From: SIG636 sp045604285
GTDB lineage: Bacteria > Bacillota > Clostridia > Oscillospirales > CAG-382
DNA length: 19,447 nt
Direction of reading: 5' to 3'
NCBI GenBank assembly: GCA_045604285.1
Contig: JAZUNS010000044.1
Span: forward strand, 1 to 19,447
In this document: piece after piece, positions 1 through 6,054 of the stretch
Numbering within the stretch: the stretch's first letter is position 1
How the letters are laid out: each line of letters opens with the position of its first letter
Notes under the pieces: generated by a model
Database searches by the model: none
Seen by the model: the letters and a program-made list of their open reading frames with translations, nothing else
Told to the model about the DNA's origin: nothing
Position numbers and translations under genes: made by a program

Positions 1-5
1 ACCAC

Positions 6-33
6 AAAAAGCGAGGCGAAAGCCTCGCTTTTT
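6..33. terminator. bidirectional intrinsic terminator
   Basis: A 7-bp GC-rich stem (GCGAGGC at 11-17, GCCTCGC at 22-28) closes a GAAA tetraloop. It is flanked by five A's on the left (6-10) and five T's on the right (29-33), so it has a U-tract when read in either direction. It most likely ends a plus-strand gene lying left of the window. It also insulates the small gene that follows. Confidence 0.85.
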
Positions 34-82
34 GCTTAAAAGGAAGAAAAAACGAATAATAGCTAAAAATAGCAAAAAACTC

Positions 83-111
83 TTGCGAAATCTCGATATT
101 TGTGGTATATT
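83..111 (+). promoter_or_regulatory. predicted sigma-A promoter for the small membrane protein gene
   Basis: A -35-like TTGCGA (83-88) is followed after 17 nt by a -10-like TATATT (106-111). The spacing is ideal and the surroundings are AT-rich. Transcription would start near 118, which rules out the GTG at 102 as a start because it lies inside the promoter. Inferred from sequence only. Confidence 0.55.
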
Positions 112-200
112 GTATTCAACGTAAAAAGCAATTTTTTTATAACAATAATTATTTGCACAGATTTTGTTATAGCAAAAATGCAGAAGGAAGGTTTTTTGTT

Positions 201-527
201 TTGAACGTTGGCGTTTTGCACGGCAAGTATCTCTTATCGGGCAATCAAGGTTTAATGTTAAAAATAAATAACAGCACGGCAGAAGAGGCTTTGCCTGAGA
301 TACCCTCCAATAGCGGTGATGACTCTTGGTTTATGCTAAATCTTATAATGGCGTTTTTCGCAATTGCTGTAATAGTTATCCTCGTAATAAAATTGATTGA
401 TTTTCAAGGTGAGCTAAGACATATAAACAGCGAAATTTACAGAACTCATGGGGAAGAAAAGGCGTATTGGAAATCCAGAAAAAAACGCTTATGGCTGTCT
501 TTAATTCCTTTTTATAAATATAAATAA
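201..527 (+). CDS. small single-pass membrane protein, function unknown
   Basis: I do not recognise this family. The reading frame is open from 102, but a predicted promoter overlaps that GTG. The chosen start is TTG at 201, which has a strong SD (AGAAGGAAGG, 182-191) 9 nt upstream and gives 108 residues. ATG at 255 (90 residues, weak CAAGG ahead of it) is the alternative. From the TTG start there is a polar N-terminal third with several acidic residues, one hydrophobic segment at about residues 50-67 (LIMAFFAIAVIVILVIKLI), and a basic C-terminal tail rich in Lys, Arg and Tyr (ending PFYKYK). This suggests a single-pass protein with the basic tail inside the cell. No signal peptidase site or catalytic motif is visible. 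The gene is monocistronic, lying between its own promoter and a strong terminator. Confidence 0.55.
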   Translation: MNVGVLHGKYLLSGNQGLMLKINNSTAEEALPEIPSNSGDDSWFMLNLIMAFFAIAVIVILVIKLIDFQGELRHINSEIYRTHGEEKAYWKSRKKRLWLSLIPFYKYK

Positions 528-560
528 AAGCAGAAAATCCGTCTAAATTGAAATGCTAAA

Positions 561-603
561 ATGATGGTAGACACTAAAAAAACAGTGTCTGCCATCATTT
601 TTT
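561..603. terminator. convergent bidirectional terminator
   Basis: A 15-bp stem with one G-U pair (561-575 with 584-598) has an A-rich 8-nt loop and a run of T's at 598-603. On the minus strand the stem is followed by TTTAGC. It lies between the stop of the small plus-strand gene (527) and the stop of the minus-strand HAD gene (614), and can serve both, better for the plus strand. Confidence 0.85.
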
Positions 604-613
604 ATGTACTGCA

Positions 614-1258
614 TTATTGATTGTTCTTTTCAAAAAAGCTTATTAATTCTTCAGCACTGTCTATAATCGGCACACCGCATTTTTCAAGCCTTTCTTTGCA
701 CTGATGTCCCGCAGCGATAAGTACGCACTCAGCCCCCATAGCAGTTGCCGTTTCATAGTCGTGTATGGTGTCACCGATAAAAAGTACACGTTGGGGTTTT
801 ATTCTCTGCATCCATTGTTTCCCAAGCTCAACCTTGCTTGTTGCATGAAAATCCTTAAGTGCCAAAAGCTCTTCAAAATAATCGCCTATTCCCAAAGCCT
901 TTATCTGCTCTGTAAGCATAAAGTATTCTGTGGCGGAAAGAATATATTGGGGCAGCTTTGCCTTCTTAAAGTATTCAAGGGCTTCGGCTACGCCCTTGCA
1001 CAGCCCGCTGTTTTCGGCAGCGGTTTTGTACAGTAAAGACCATTCGTTCGCCATAACGCCGTAGTCTTCTTTTTCAAAGTCAAAGCCCAATTTTTCGTAA
1101 TAGCCTTTTATAGGGAAACCGAATACCTCTAAATATCCACGTTTATCTACCGTCCCCAGCCGACGTTTGGCAAGCATGCTGTTAAGCACGTCAATGCACG
1201 GCACAAGGTCGTCAAGGATAGTCCCGTTAAAATCCCAAACAATATGCGTATACTTCAA
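614..1258 (-). CDS. HAD-superfamily hydrolase (phosphoglycolate phosphatase-like)
   Basis: A 214-residue HAD phosphatase with a helical cap. Motif I is WDFNGTILDD, with nucleophile Asp9. The position that is usually the second Asp (general acid/base) is Asn11. Motif II is Ser108 (YILSATE), motif III is Lys142 (TSKVELG), and motif IV is GDTIHD with Asp163 and Asp167. The cap lies between motifs I and II at about residues 20-85, as in phosphoglycolate phosphatase/beta-phosphoglucomutase relatives. The start is TTG at 1258, with SD GAGAGGTG 7 nt upstream; no in-frame ATG fits better. The gene is monocistronic and divergent from the leader/ligase operon. Substrate cannot be told from sequence. 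The Asn substitution could mean slow turnover or a specialised subfamily; D-x-N-G-T variants do occur among HAD proteins. Confidence 0.85.
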   Translation of the reverse strand: MKYTHIVWDFNGTILDDLVPCIDVLNSMLAKRRLGTVDKRGYLEVFGFPIKGYYEKLGFDFEKEDYGVMANEWSLLYKTAAENSGLCKGVAEALEYFKKAKLPQYILSATEYFMLTEQIKALGIGDYFEELLALKDFHATSKVELGKQWMQRIKPQRVLFIGDTIHDYETATAMGAECVLIAAGHQCKERLEKCGVPIIDSAEELISFFEKNNQ

Positions 1259-1282
1259 AATGTTTCACCTCTCGATACATCA

Positions 1283-1313
1283 ATTATACACCATCAACAA
1301 AAAACTTGGTGAA
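1283..1313 (-). promoter_or_regulatory. predicted promoter of the HAD gene
   Basis: On the minus strand a perfect -10 TATAAT (1283-1288) lies 25 nt upstream of the TTG start. The best -35 candidate is TTCACC (1308-1313) at a rather long 19-nt spacing, so the -35 assignment is weak. It is divergent from the ligase-operon promoter. Confidence 0.5.
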
Positions 1314-1368
1314 TTTTTTGTTAATATGCATAAGATTTGTATTTTTATCAATTTTTTTGGAAAACCTC

Positions 1369-1397
1369 TTTACAAAAGCAAAATAATATGCTAAAAT
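1369..1397 (+). promoter_or_regulatory. predicted promoter of the leader-peptide/ligase/symporter operon
   Basis: TTTACA (1369-1374), a 17-nt spacer and TAAAAT (1392-1397), with TGC directly ahead of the -10 (extended -10 element). Transcription would start near 1404, about 20 nt before the leader ORF and 200 nt before the ligase ATG. Confidence 0.7.
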
Positions 1398-1425
1398 GCT
1401 TTCAACACTTACGGAGGTTGCAGAT

Positions 1426-1491
1426 ATGTTTGATAACCGTGTATTCGCTTACGCATATTATTATTACCGCAGCTATTATTGTTGTGGTTAA
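1426..1491 (+). CDS. tyrosine-rich leader peptide (candidate attenuator peptide), 21 aa
   Basis: A short ORF from ATG 1426 to TAA 1489-1491 is preceded by a strong SD (GGAGG, 1413-1417) 8 nt upstream and by a good promoter ending at 1397. The 21-residue product has seven Tyr, concentrated in the run YAYYYYRSYY (residues 9-18), plus two Phe and a CCG end. Such density of one amino acid in a tiny, well-translated ORF just upstream of an intrinsic terminator is the hallmark of ribosome-stalling leader peptides such as TrpL, PheL and HisL. Its role as a Tyr-tRNA sensor is inference. It could instead be a small functional peptide, but the terminator and candidate antiterminator directly after it favour a regulatory role. 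Confidence 0.65.
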   Translation: MFDNRVFAYAYYYYRSYYCCG

Positions 1492-1493
1492 TT

Positions 1494-1563
1494 TGCGTTG
1501 GCTAAATACGGACGGACATGTATAAACCAAGGTCGTATATGTTTACGGGGTGCTGCCAATGCG
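1494..1563 (+). promoter_or_regulatory. candidate antiterminator pairing after the leader peptide
   Basis: Beginning 3 nt after the leader stop codon, 1494-1502 (core GCGTTGGC) can pair with 1555-1563 (core GCCAATGC). This gives nine pairs including two G-U. The right arm covers the loop and the inner pairs of the terminator hairpin at 1549-1570, so the two structures compete at least in part. A smaller hairpin (ACATGTA 1517-1523 with TATATGT 1537-1543) can fold in between. A ribosome sitting at the leader stop would cover the left arm; one stalled in the Tyr run would leave it free. Six outer terminator pairs would survive, so a pseudoknot is an alternative reading. Confidence 0.4.
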
Positions 1564-1579
1564 CGGCACCTATTTTTTT
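1549..1579 (+). terminator. intrinsic terminator in the 5' leader (attenuator)
   Basis: An 8-bp stem, GGTGCTGC (1549-1556) with GCGGCACC (1563-1570), has a 6-nt loop and is followed by TATTTTTTT (1571-1579). It lies after the leader peptide and before the ligase SD (GGAGG, 1590-1594). It must therefore be read through for ligase expression from the upstream promoter. No separate promoter is visible between it and the ligase. Confidence 0.8.
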
Positions 1580-1603
1580 GTTATTTTATGGAGGAATTTT
1601 AAA

Positions 1604-3238
1604 ATGCCGATTATTGATTTGCTTGAGCGCAACAGTAACTTGTACGGTAACGATTCTGCTCTTGTAGAGCTTAACCCCGAGCAACAGCCCCGCCGCGTTG
1701 TTTGGAAAGAGTACAACCTTATCGAGGCAACCGCCGCTACCGATTTCCGCAAGGAGATCACTTGGGCTCAGTTTAACGAAAAAGCCAATCGCTTTGCAAA
1801 CTTTTTGCTTTCCAGAAACGTAAGAAAGGGCGATAAGGTTGCCATACTTCTTATGAACTGTTTAGAGTGGCTTCCGATTTATTTCGGTATTTTAAAAACC
1901 GGCGCTCTTGCAGTACCCCTTAATTTCCGTTATGCGGCAGATGAGATTAAGTATTGTCTTGACCTTGCCGAGGCGGATATGTTGGTTTTTGGACCTGAAT
2001 TTATCGGCAGAGTTGAAGAAATAGCTGAAGACATAGGCAAAAACAGAACGCTTATATATGTAGGTGAGGGGATGTGTCCCACCTTTGCTGAAGATTATTT
2101 TAAGCTTACCTACTATTGCCGTGGTGACAACCCCAACATTCCTCTTACAGATGATGACTATGCGGCAATTTACTTTTCCTCCGGTACCACGGGCTTTCCC
2201 AAAGCAATTCTTCACCGCCACAGAAGTCTTATGCATTCCTGCAAGGTAGAGCAGGCGCATCACGGTCAGACTAAGGATGACGTTTTCCTTTGTATTCCTC
2301 CTCTTTACCACACGGGTGCAAAAATGCATTGGTTTGGATCTCTTATTTCCGGCAGCAAAGCAGTTTTGCTTAAAGGAACTAAGCCGGAGGACGTGCTTAA
2401 CGCAGTTTCTTCCGAAAAATGCACCATAGTTTGGCTTTTGGTTCCGTGGGCGCAGGATATACTCAACAGCCTTGACAGAGGTGACCTTAAGCTCGAAAAC
2501 TATCGGCTTTCTCAATGGAGATTGATGCATATAGGCGCACAGCCCGTTCCTAAGAGCCTTATTACTCGTTGGCTTGATTATTTCCCTAAGCATCAGTACG
2601 ATACCAATTACGGCCTTTCCGAATCCATAGGCCCCGGCGCCGTACATCTTGGTGTAGAAAACGTACATAAGGTTGGTGCAATCGGCATCGCAGGCTACGG
2701 CTGGCAAACAAAAATAGTAGATCCCGACGGCAACGAGGTTAAGAGGGGAGAGGTTGGCGAGCTTATCCTCCTCGGTGACGGTAATATGGAATGCTATTAT
2801 AACGACCCCGCAGCAACCGCCGCATCGCTAAAGAACGGTTGGCTTTATACCGGTGATATGGCTATGGAAGACGAGGACGGATTTATATACCTTGTTGACC
2901 GTAAGAAGGACGTAATTATAACGGGTGGCGAAAACCTGTATCCCGTTCAGATCGAGGACTTTATAAGCGCGCATCCCGCAGTTAGGGACGTTGCCGTAAT
3001 AGGCTTGCCCGATGCAAGGCTTGGTGAAATAGCTGCGGCAATAATCTCGGTAAAAGATGGTATGCGTTGCAGCGAAGATGACATAAACGATTTTTGCAAG
3101 GGCATGCCCCGTTATAAGCGCCCCCGTAAGATCATCTTTGCCGACGTTCCCCGTAATCCTACTGGCAAGATAGAAAAGCCGCTTCTTCGCAAGCTTTACG
3201 GCGGCGAAGGCCTCGTGGCAACTCAGAATATGTCATAA
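1604..3238 (+). CDS. acyl/aryl-acid:CoA ligase (AMP-forming, ANL superfamily)
   Basis: A 544-residue adenylate-forming enzyme that would convert a carboxylic acid, ATP and CoA to acyl-CoA, AMP and PPi in the cytoplasm. Landmarks: P-loop YFSSGTTGFPKAI (190-202), A5 motif YGLSES (336-341), GWLYTGD (412-418), hinge region DRKKDVIITGGENLYP (432-447), and the C-terminal catalytic Lys522 in PTGKIEK. Length and motifs fit the 4-coumarate-CoA ligase/CaiC/medium-chain acyl-CoA ligase group rather than the shorter PaaK type. The start is ATG 1604, with GGAGG 9 nt upstream. The frame is open further 5', but that part holds the leader terminator and is not plausibly coding. It is the first structural gene of an operon with the symporter 37 nt downstream. 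Substrate is not readable from sequence; an aromatic or phenylpropanoid acid is suggested only by the Tyr-rich leader. Confidence 0.9.
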   Translation: MPIIDLLERNSNLYGNDSALVELNPEQQPRRVVWKEYNLIEATAATDFRKEITWAQFNEKANRFANFLLSRNVRKGDKVAILLMNCLEWLPIYFGILKTGALAVPLNFRYAADEIKYCLDLAEADMLVFGPEFIGRVEEIAEDIGKNRTLIYVGEGMCPTFAEDYFKLTYYCRGDNPNIPLTDDDYAAIYFSSGTTGFPKAILHRHRSLMHSCKVEQAHHGQTKDDVFLCIPPLYHTGAKMHWFGSLISGSKAVLLKGTKPEDVLNAVSSEKCTIVWLLVPWAQDILNSLDRGDLKLENYRLSQWRLMHIGAQPVPKSLITRWLDYFPKHQYDTNYGLSESIGPGAVHLGVENVHKVGAIGIAGYGWQTKIVDPDGNEVKRGEVGELILLGDGNMECYYNDPAATAASLKNGWLYTGDMAMEDEDGFIYLVDRKKDVIITGGENLYPVQIEDFISAHPAVRDVAVIGLPDARLGEIAAAIISVKDGMRCSEDDINDFCKGMPRYKRPRKIIFADVPRNPTGKIEKPLLRKLYGGEGLVATQNMS

Positions 3239-3275
3239 ATACTGAAATATATAATTTAGAAGGATGTGAATTAGC

Positions 3276-4841
3276 ATGGTAGTAATTTCAGTTTTATTGG
3301 TAGTCTTCTTTGCAGTAATGGTTGGTATCGGCATATATTGCCGCAAACACAGTACTGACGTTAACGGCTTTGTTTTGGGCGGACGCTCCGTTGGTCCTTG
3401 GCTCACCGCTTTCGCTTTCGGTACCTCTTATTTCTCCGCAGTTATTTTTGTAGGCTACGCAGGTCAGTTCGGCTGGAATTTCGGCCTTGCTTCCACCTGG
3501 ATTGGTTTGGGTAACGCATTCATCGGTTCGCTTCTTGCTTGGGTAGTTCTCGGCAGAAGAACGAGAGTTATGACCCAGCATCTCGGCAGCCGCACCATGC
3601 CCGACTTTTTCGGACTAAGATATTGCTCTAAGGGTTTAAAGATAGCTGCTTCCGCAATTACCTTTATCTTCCTTATTCCTTATACTGCTTCTCTTTACAA
3701 CGGTCTGTCAAGACTTTTTGCAATTGCTTACCCCGGCATTCCCTATGAGGCCTGCGTTATAGTTATGGCAGCGCTTACGGGCGTATACGTAATATTCGGC
3801 GGTTATATGGCTACCGCAATAAACGATTTTATTCAAGGTATAATCATGCTGTTCGGTATAGTTGCCGTTATTACGGCAGTTCTTAATAACAACGGCGGCT
3901 TTTCTGCAGCGGTTGAAGCTATTGCCAACGGCAGCAACGGCAGCACCTGGGAACACGTATCCTTCCTCGGTCCCAACCCCATTTTCTTGTTCTTTGTAGT
4001 AATGCTTACTTCTCTCGGCACTTGGGGGCTTCCTCAAATGGTCGGCAAGTTCTATGCAATTAAAAACGAAGACGCTATCAAGAAGGGCACGGTTATATCC
4101 ACGATATTTGCAATAATCGTTGCAGGCGGATGCTACTTTCTCGGCGGCTTTGGCAGACTTGCAAACGTCACGGTTGATTCCGCAGGCAAAATTGAAGGCG
4201 GTTTTGACTCTATCATTCCCTCCATGCTTTCTTCGTTGCCCGAGATTATTATCGGCATAGTAATAGTTTTGGTTCTTTCCGCTTCCATGTCTACTCTTTC
4301 CTCCTTGGTAATGACCAGCGGCTCTACCATTACTCTTGACTTTATAAACGCTCTTAAAAAGAAGGAAATGAGCGAAAAGGCAAAAATGCTTTGCATACGT
4401 TCCTTCATCGTTGTATTTATAATTTCTTCTGCCGTTATCGCAATATTCCAATACAACACCCAAAACCTCTACATTGCACAGATGATGGGCGTTTCCTGGG
4501 GCGCATTGGCAGGCGCATTCCTTGCACCCTTCATGTACGGCTTGTACTGGAAAGGCGTTACAAAGGCAGGCGTTGTATCCTCCTTTGTTTTCGGCGTAGG
4601 ATTAGAGATAATGCAGCTTCTTATAACCTTAAAGTTTGTTGACGTTTCCGGTAGCTCCGTTCTCAGCTTTGTATTTACAAACTCCTTGTATTCAGGCGTG
4701 TTTGCAATGGTTGGCGGCTTAGTAATTGTACCTATTGTAAGCCTTATAACCAAGAAGACTAAGCCTGCAGACGTAGATAAGATGTTTGCTTGCTACGGCG
4801 AAACCAAAACCGTCGGTGTTACCGATTCTTTGGGTAAATAA
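3276..4841 (+). CDS. sodium:solute symporter (SSS/SSF family, PutP-like)
   Basis: A 521-residue polytopic membrane protein with about 13 hydrophobic segments, the normal SSS size and topology. Recognisable are the N-terminal FVLGGRSVGPWLTAFAFG (32-49), the family signature around residues 175-190 (GGYMATAINDFIQG), and the Na+-site helix SASMSTLSSLVMTSGS in the second half. It would import an organic solute driven by the Na+ gradient. The start is ATG 3276, with AAGGA (3260-3264) 11 nt upstream. The gene follows the CoA ligase by 37 nt with no terminator or promoter between, so the two likely act as uptake followed by CoA activation of the same acid. The family covers sugars, proline, pantothenate and carboxylates; the ligase neighbour favours a carboxylate. 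Confidence 0.9.
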   Translation: MVVISVLLVVFFAVMVGIGIYCRKHSTDVNGFVLGGRSVGPWLTAFAFGTSYFSAVIFVGYAGQFGWNFGLASTWIGLGNAFIGSLLAWVVLGRRTRVMTQHLGSRTMPDFFGLRYCSKGLKIAASAITFIFLIPYTASLYNGLSRLFAIAYPGIPYEACVIVMAALTGVYVIFGGYMATAINDFIQGIIMLFGIVAVITAVLNNNGGFSAAVEAIANGSNGSTWEHVSFLGPNPIFLFFVVMLTSLGTWGLPQMVGKFYAIKNEDAIKKGTVISTIFAIIVAGGCYFLGGFGRLANVTVDSAGKIEGGFDSIIPSMLSSLPEIIIGIVIVLVLSASMSTLSSLVMTSGSTITLDFINALKKKEMSEKAKMLCIRSFIVVFIISSAVIAIFQYNTQNLYIAQMMGVSWGALAGAFLAPFMYGLYWKGVTKAGVVSSFVFGVGLEIMQLLITLKFVDVSGSSVLSFVFTNSLYSGVFAMVGGLVIVPIVSLITKKTKPADVDKMFACYGETKTVGVTDSLGK

Positions 4842-4852
4842 ACAAATTGCAC

Positions 4853-4890
4853 AAAAAGCGGTTGGTGATTTTCTCACCAACCGCTTTAAT
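4853..4890. terminator. convergent bidirectional terminator
   Basis: A perfect 14-bp stem (4855-4868 with 4874-4887) has a 5-nt loop. On the minus strand it runs into five T's (complement of 4853-4857); on the plus strand it is followed by TTTAATCTTTAA. It lies between the symporter stop (4841) and the GNAT stop (4903), so it ends both converging operons. Confidence 0.9.
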
Positions 4891-4902
4891 CTTTAAATGC
4901 TA

Positions 4903-6051
4903 TTATACAAAATCCGGTCTGGAATAGAACAGGGGCAGGGGAAGGTTGCGCTTTAAATCTTCAGCTATATCGTCCCTTAAATTAAGATAAGCGCTGTTGC
5001 CAAACAAAAGCCTTGTAGCTTCAAGAGGCTGCAATACGGTATCAGCGTTTTTATCGGTAACGGATACGCATATCTTATCATCGCCTATCTCAATTCTAAG
5101 CTTTTCGCATCCGCTTATTTCCAATACCGTGTCACAGGGGTACAGCTTTGTGTATTCGGCCTTAAGCATCAAAAATGCTTGTATTACTGCGGCATAATCG
5201 TTTATCATAAAGTTTTCGCAGCAGGGAAGAGTCATATTTTCACAAACCTTGTCAAGCACCTTAAGCTTTTCCGTCTCAAACATAAAAACACTGCCGATAG
5301 ATATACCGTTAAGCCCGTAATTGGAAAGATACGCACCCAAAACCGCAGGCAGCTCTTCAATGTTAACAACCTCAATTTCGTTTACAGAACGCCCCTCGCC
5401 GTTTACGGAAGCATAGCCGAAAAGCTCTCCGTTCTTGCGTATCATAATGCCCTTGGAACGGCAGGTTTTAAGCATGGTAAGGAAGTTGTCCTCGCTGCGT
5501 AAAACCTTGGCAGGGCGGCGGTTATAAAGCTTATAAGCAAAGGCAGCGTCCTCTGCGGTTTGTGCCTCTTCAAAAGTATAAACGGAAATATCCGCACCCT
5601 TTACACCGTGGCGTGCATTATCTTTATTAAAAGAAAAGAAGGCGGCAAGTCCTGCGGGGGTAAAGCCAAAGTATTCGTACCTTTGCCTTCTGCCGCCGAG
5701 AAACGCTATGTGAGAACGTGCCTTTGATGCCTCAACGGCGGTGTTCATAAGGTCTTTCATATAGCCTTTTCCACGGGCTTCTTTCAAAACGCCCATTGTA
5801 CCAAAGCCGTCAACCTTCAATATGTTTCCGCATACGTTCATTTCGGCAGGAAAAACTCCCAGTATTCCCTTTATGCCGTCAGCTTCTCTTACAATAAGAT
5901 GTTCCTCTGCCGAGTTGCGTACCGCATAAAGCTTAGGGTGATAGTTTTGAAAATAATCCGTATTACCTTCGCCGCCGAAAATCACGTCTGCTTTTGCAAG
6001 TATTTCCTCAAAGTCTTCTTTTTTTGCCCATTCAGCCATTTTATATTTCAT
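4903..6051 (-). CDS. GNAT-family N-acetyltransferase, Eis-like architecture
   Basis: 382 residues. The N-terminal GNAT domain carries the acetyl-CoA loop in MGVLKEARGKGYMKDLM (86-102, R/Q-x-x-G-x-G/A type) followed by FLGGRRQRYEYFGF (117-130), a stretch typical of Eis-like acetyltransferases. A second, degenerate GNAT-like region and a C-terminal sterol-carrier-like domain (about 290-382) match the Eis tripartite layout and length. It would transfer an acetyl group from acetyl-CoA to an amine; the acceptor is unknown, and resistance should not be assumed. The upstream anmK stop (TAA 6055-6057) overlaps the AAAGG SD. ATG 6051 sits right against that SD, so ATG 6039 (four residues shorter, SD about 12 nt away) may be the true start. 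It is the last gene of the spoIIID-anmK operon. Confidence 0.8.
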   Translation of the reverse strand: MKYKMAEWAKKEDFEEILAKADVIFGGEGNTDYFQNYHPKLYAVRNSAEEHLIVREADGIKGILGVFPAEMNVCGNILKVDGFGTMGVLKEARGKGYMKDLMNTAVEASKARSHIAFLGGRRQRYEYFGFTPAGLAAFFSFNKDNARHGVKGADISVYTFEEAQTAEDAAFAYKLYNRRPAKVLRSEDNFLTMLKTCRSKGIMIRKNGELFGYASVNGEGRSVNEIEVVNIEELPAVLGAYLSNYGLNGISIGSVFMFETEKLKVLDKVCENMTLPCCENFMINDYAAVIQAFLMLKAEYTKLYPCDTVLEISGCEKLRIEIGDDKICVSVTDKNADTVLQPLEATRLLFGNSAYLNLRDDIAEDLKRNLPLPLFYSRPDFV

Positions 6052-6054
6052 CCT

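Noticed and set aside
102..200. GTG at 102 as the start of the first plus-strand gene
   Set aside because: The GTG lies within the predicted promoter (-10 at 106-111), has no SD, and a better SD/TTG pair exists at 182-203.
1337..1525. A 62-codon open frame overlapping the leader region
   Set aside because: It begins upstream of the promoter -10, has no SD, and a different frame holds the short ORF with a strong SD; composition looks non-coding.
1550..1603. An 18-residue N-terminal extension of the CoA ligase
   Set aside because: It would be encoded by the terminator hairpin and T-tract and has no SD; ATG 1604 has an ideal GGAGG.
1404..1603. A metabolite riboswitch or T-box in the ligase leader
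   Set aside because: No T-box sequence (TGGNACCGCG-like) or known aptamer core is visible; a translated Tyr-rich ORF explains the leader better.
1892..2707. A 271-codon antisense open frame inside the ligase gene
   Set aside because: A shadow of a strongly conserved ANL-family gene; Cys/Arg/Lys-rich product without any recognisable domain or SD.
3708..4463. A 251-codon antisense open frame inside the symporter gene
   Set aside because: A shadow of a clear SSS symporter; the product is highly charged, low in complexity and domain-free.
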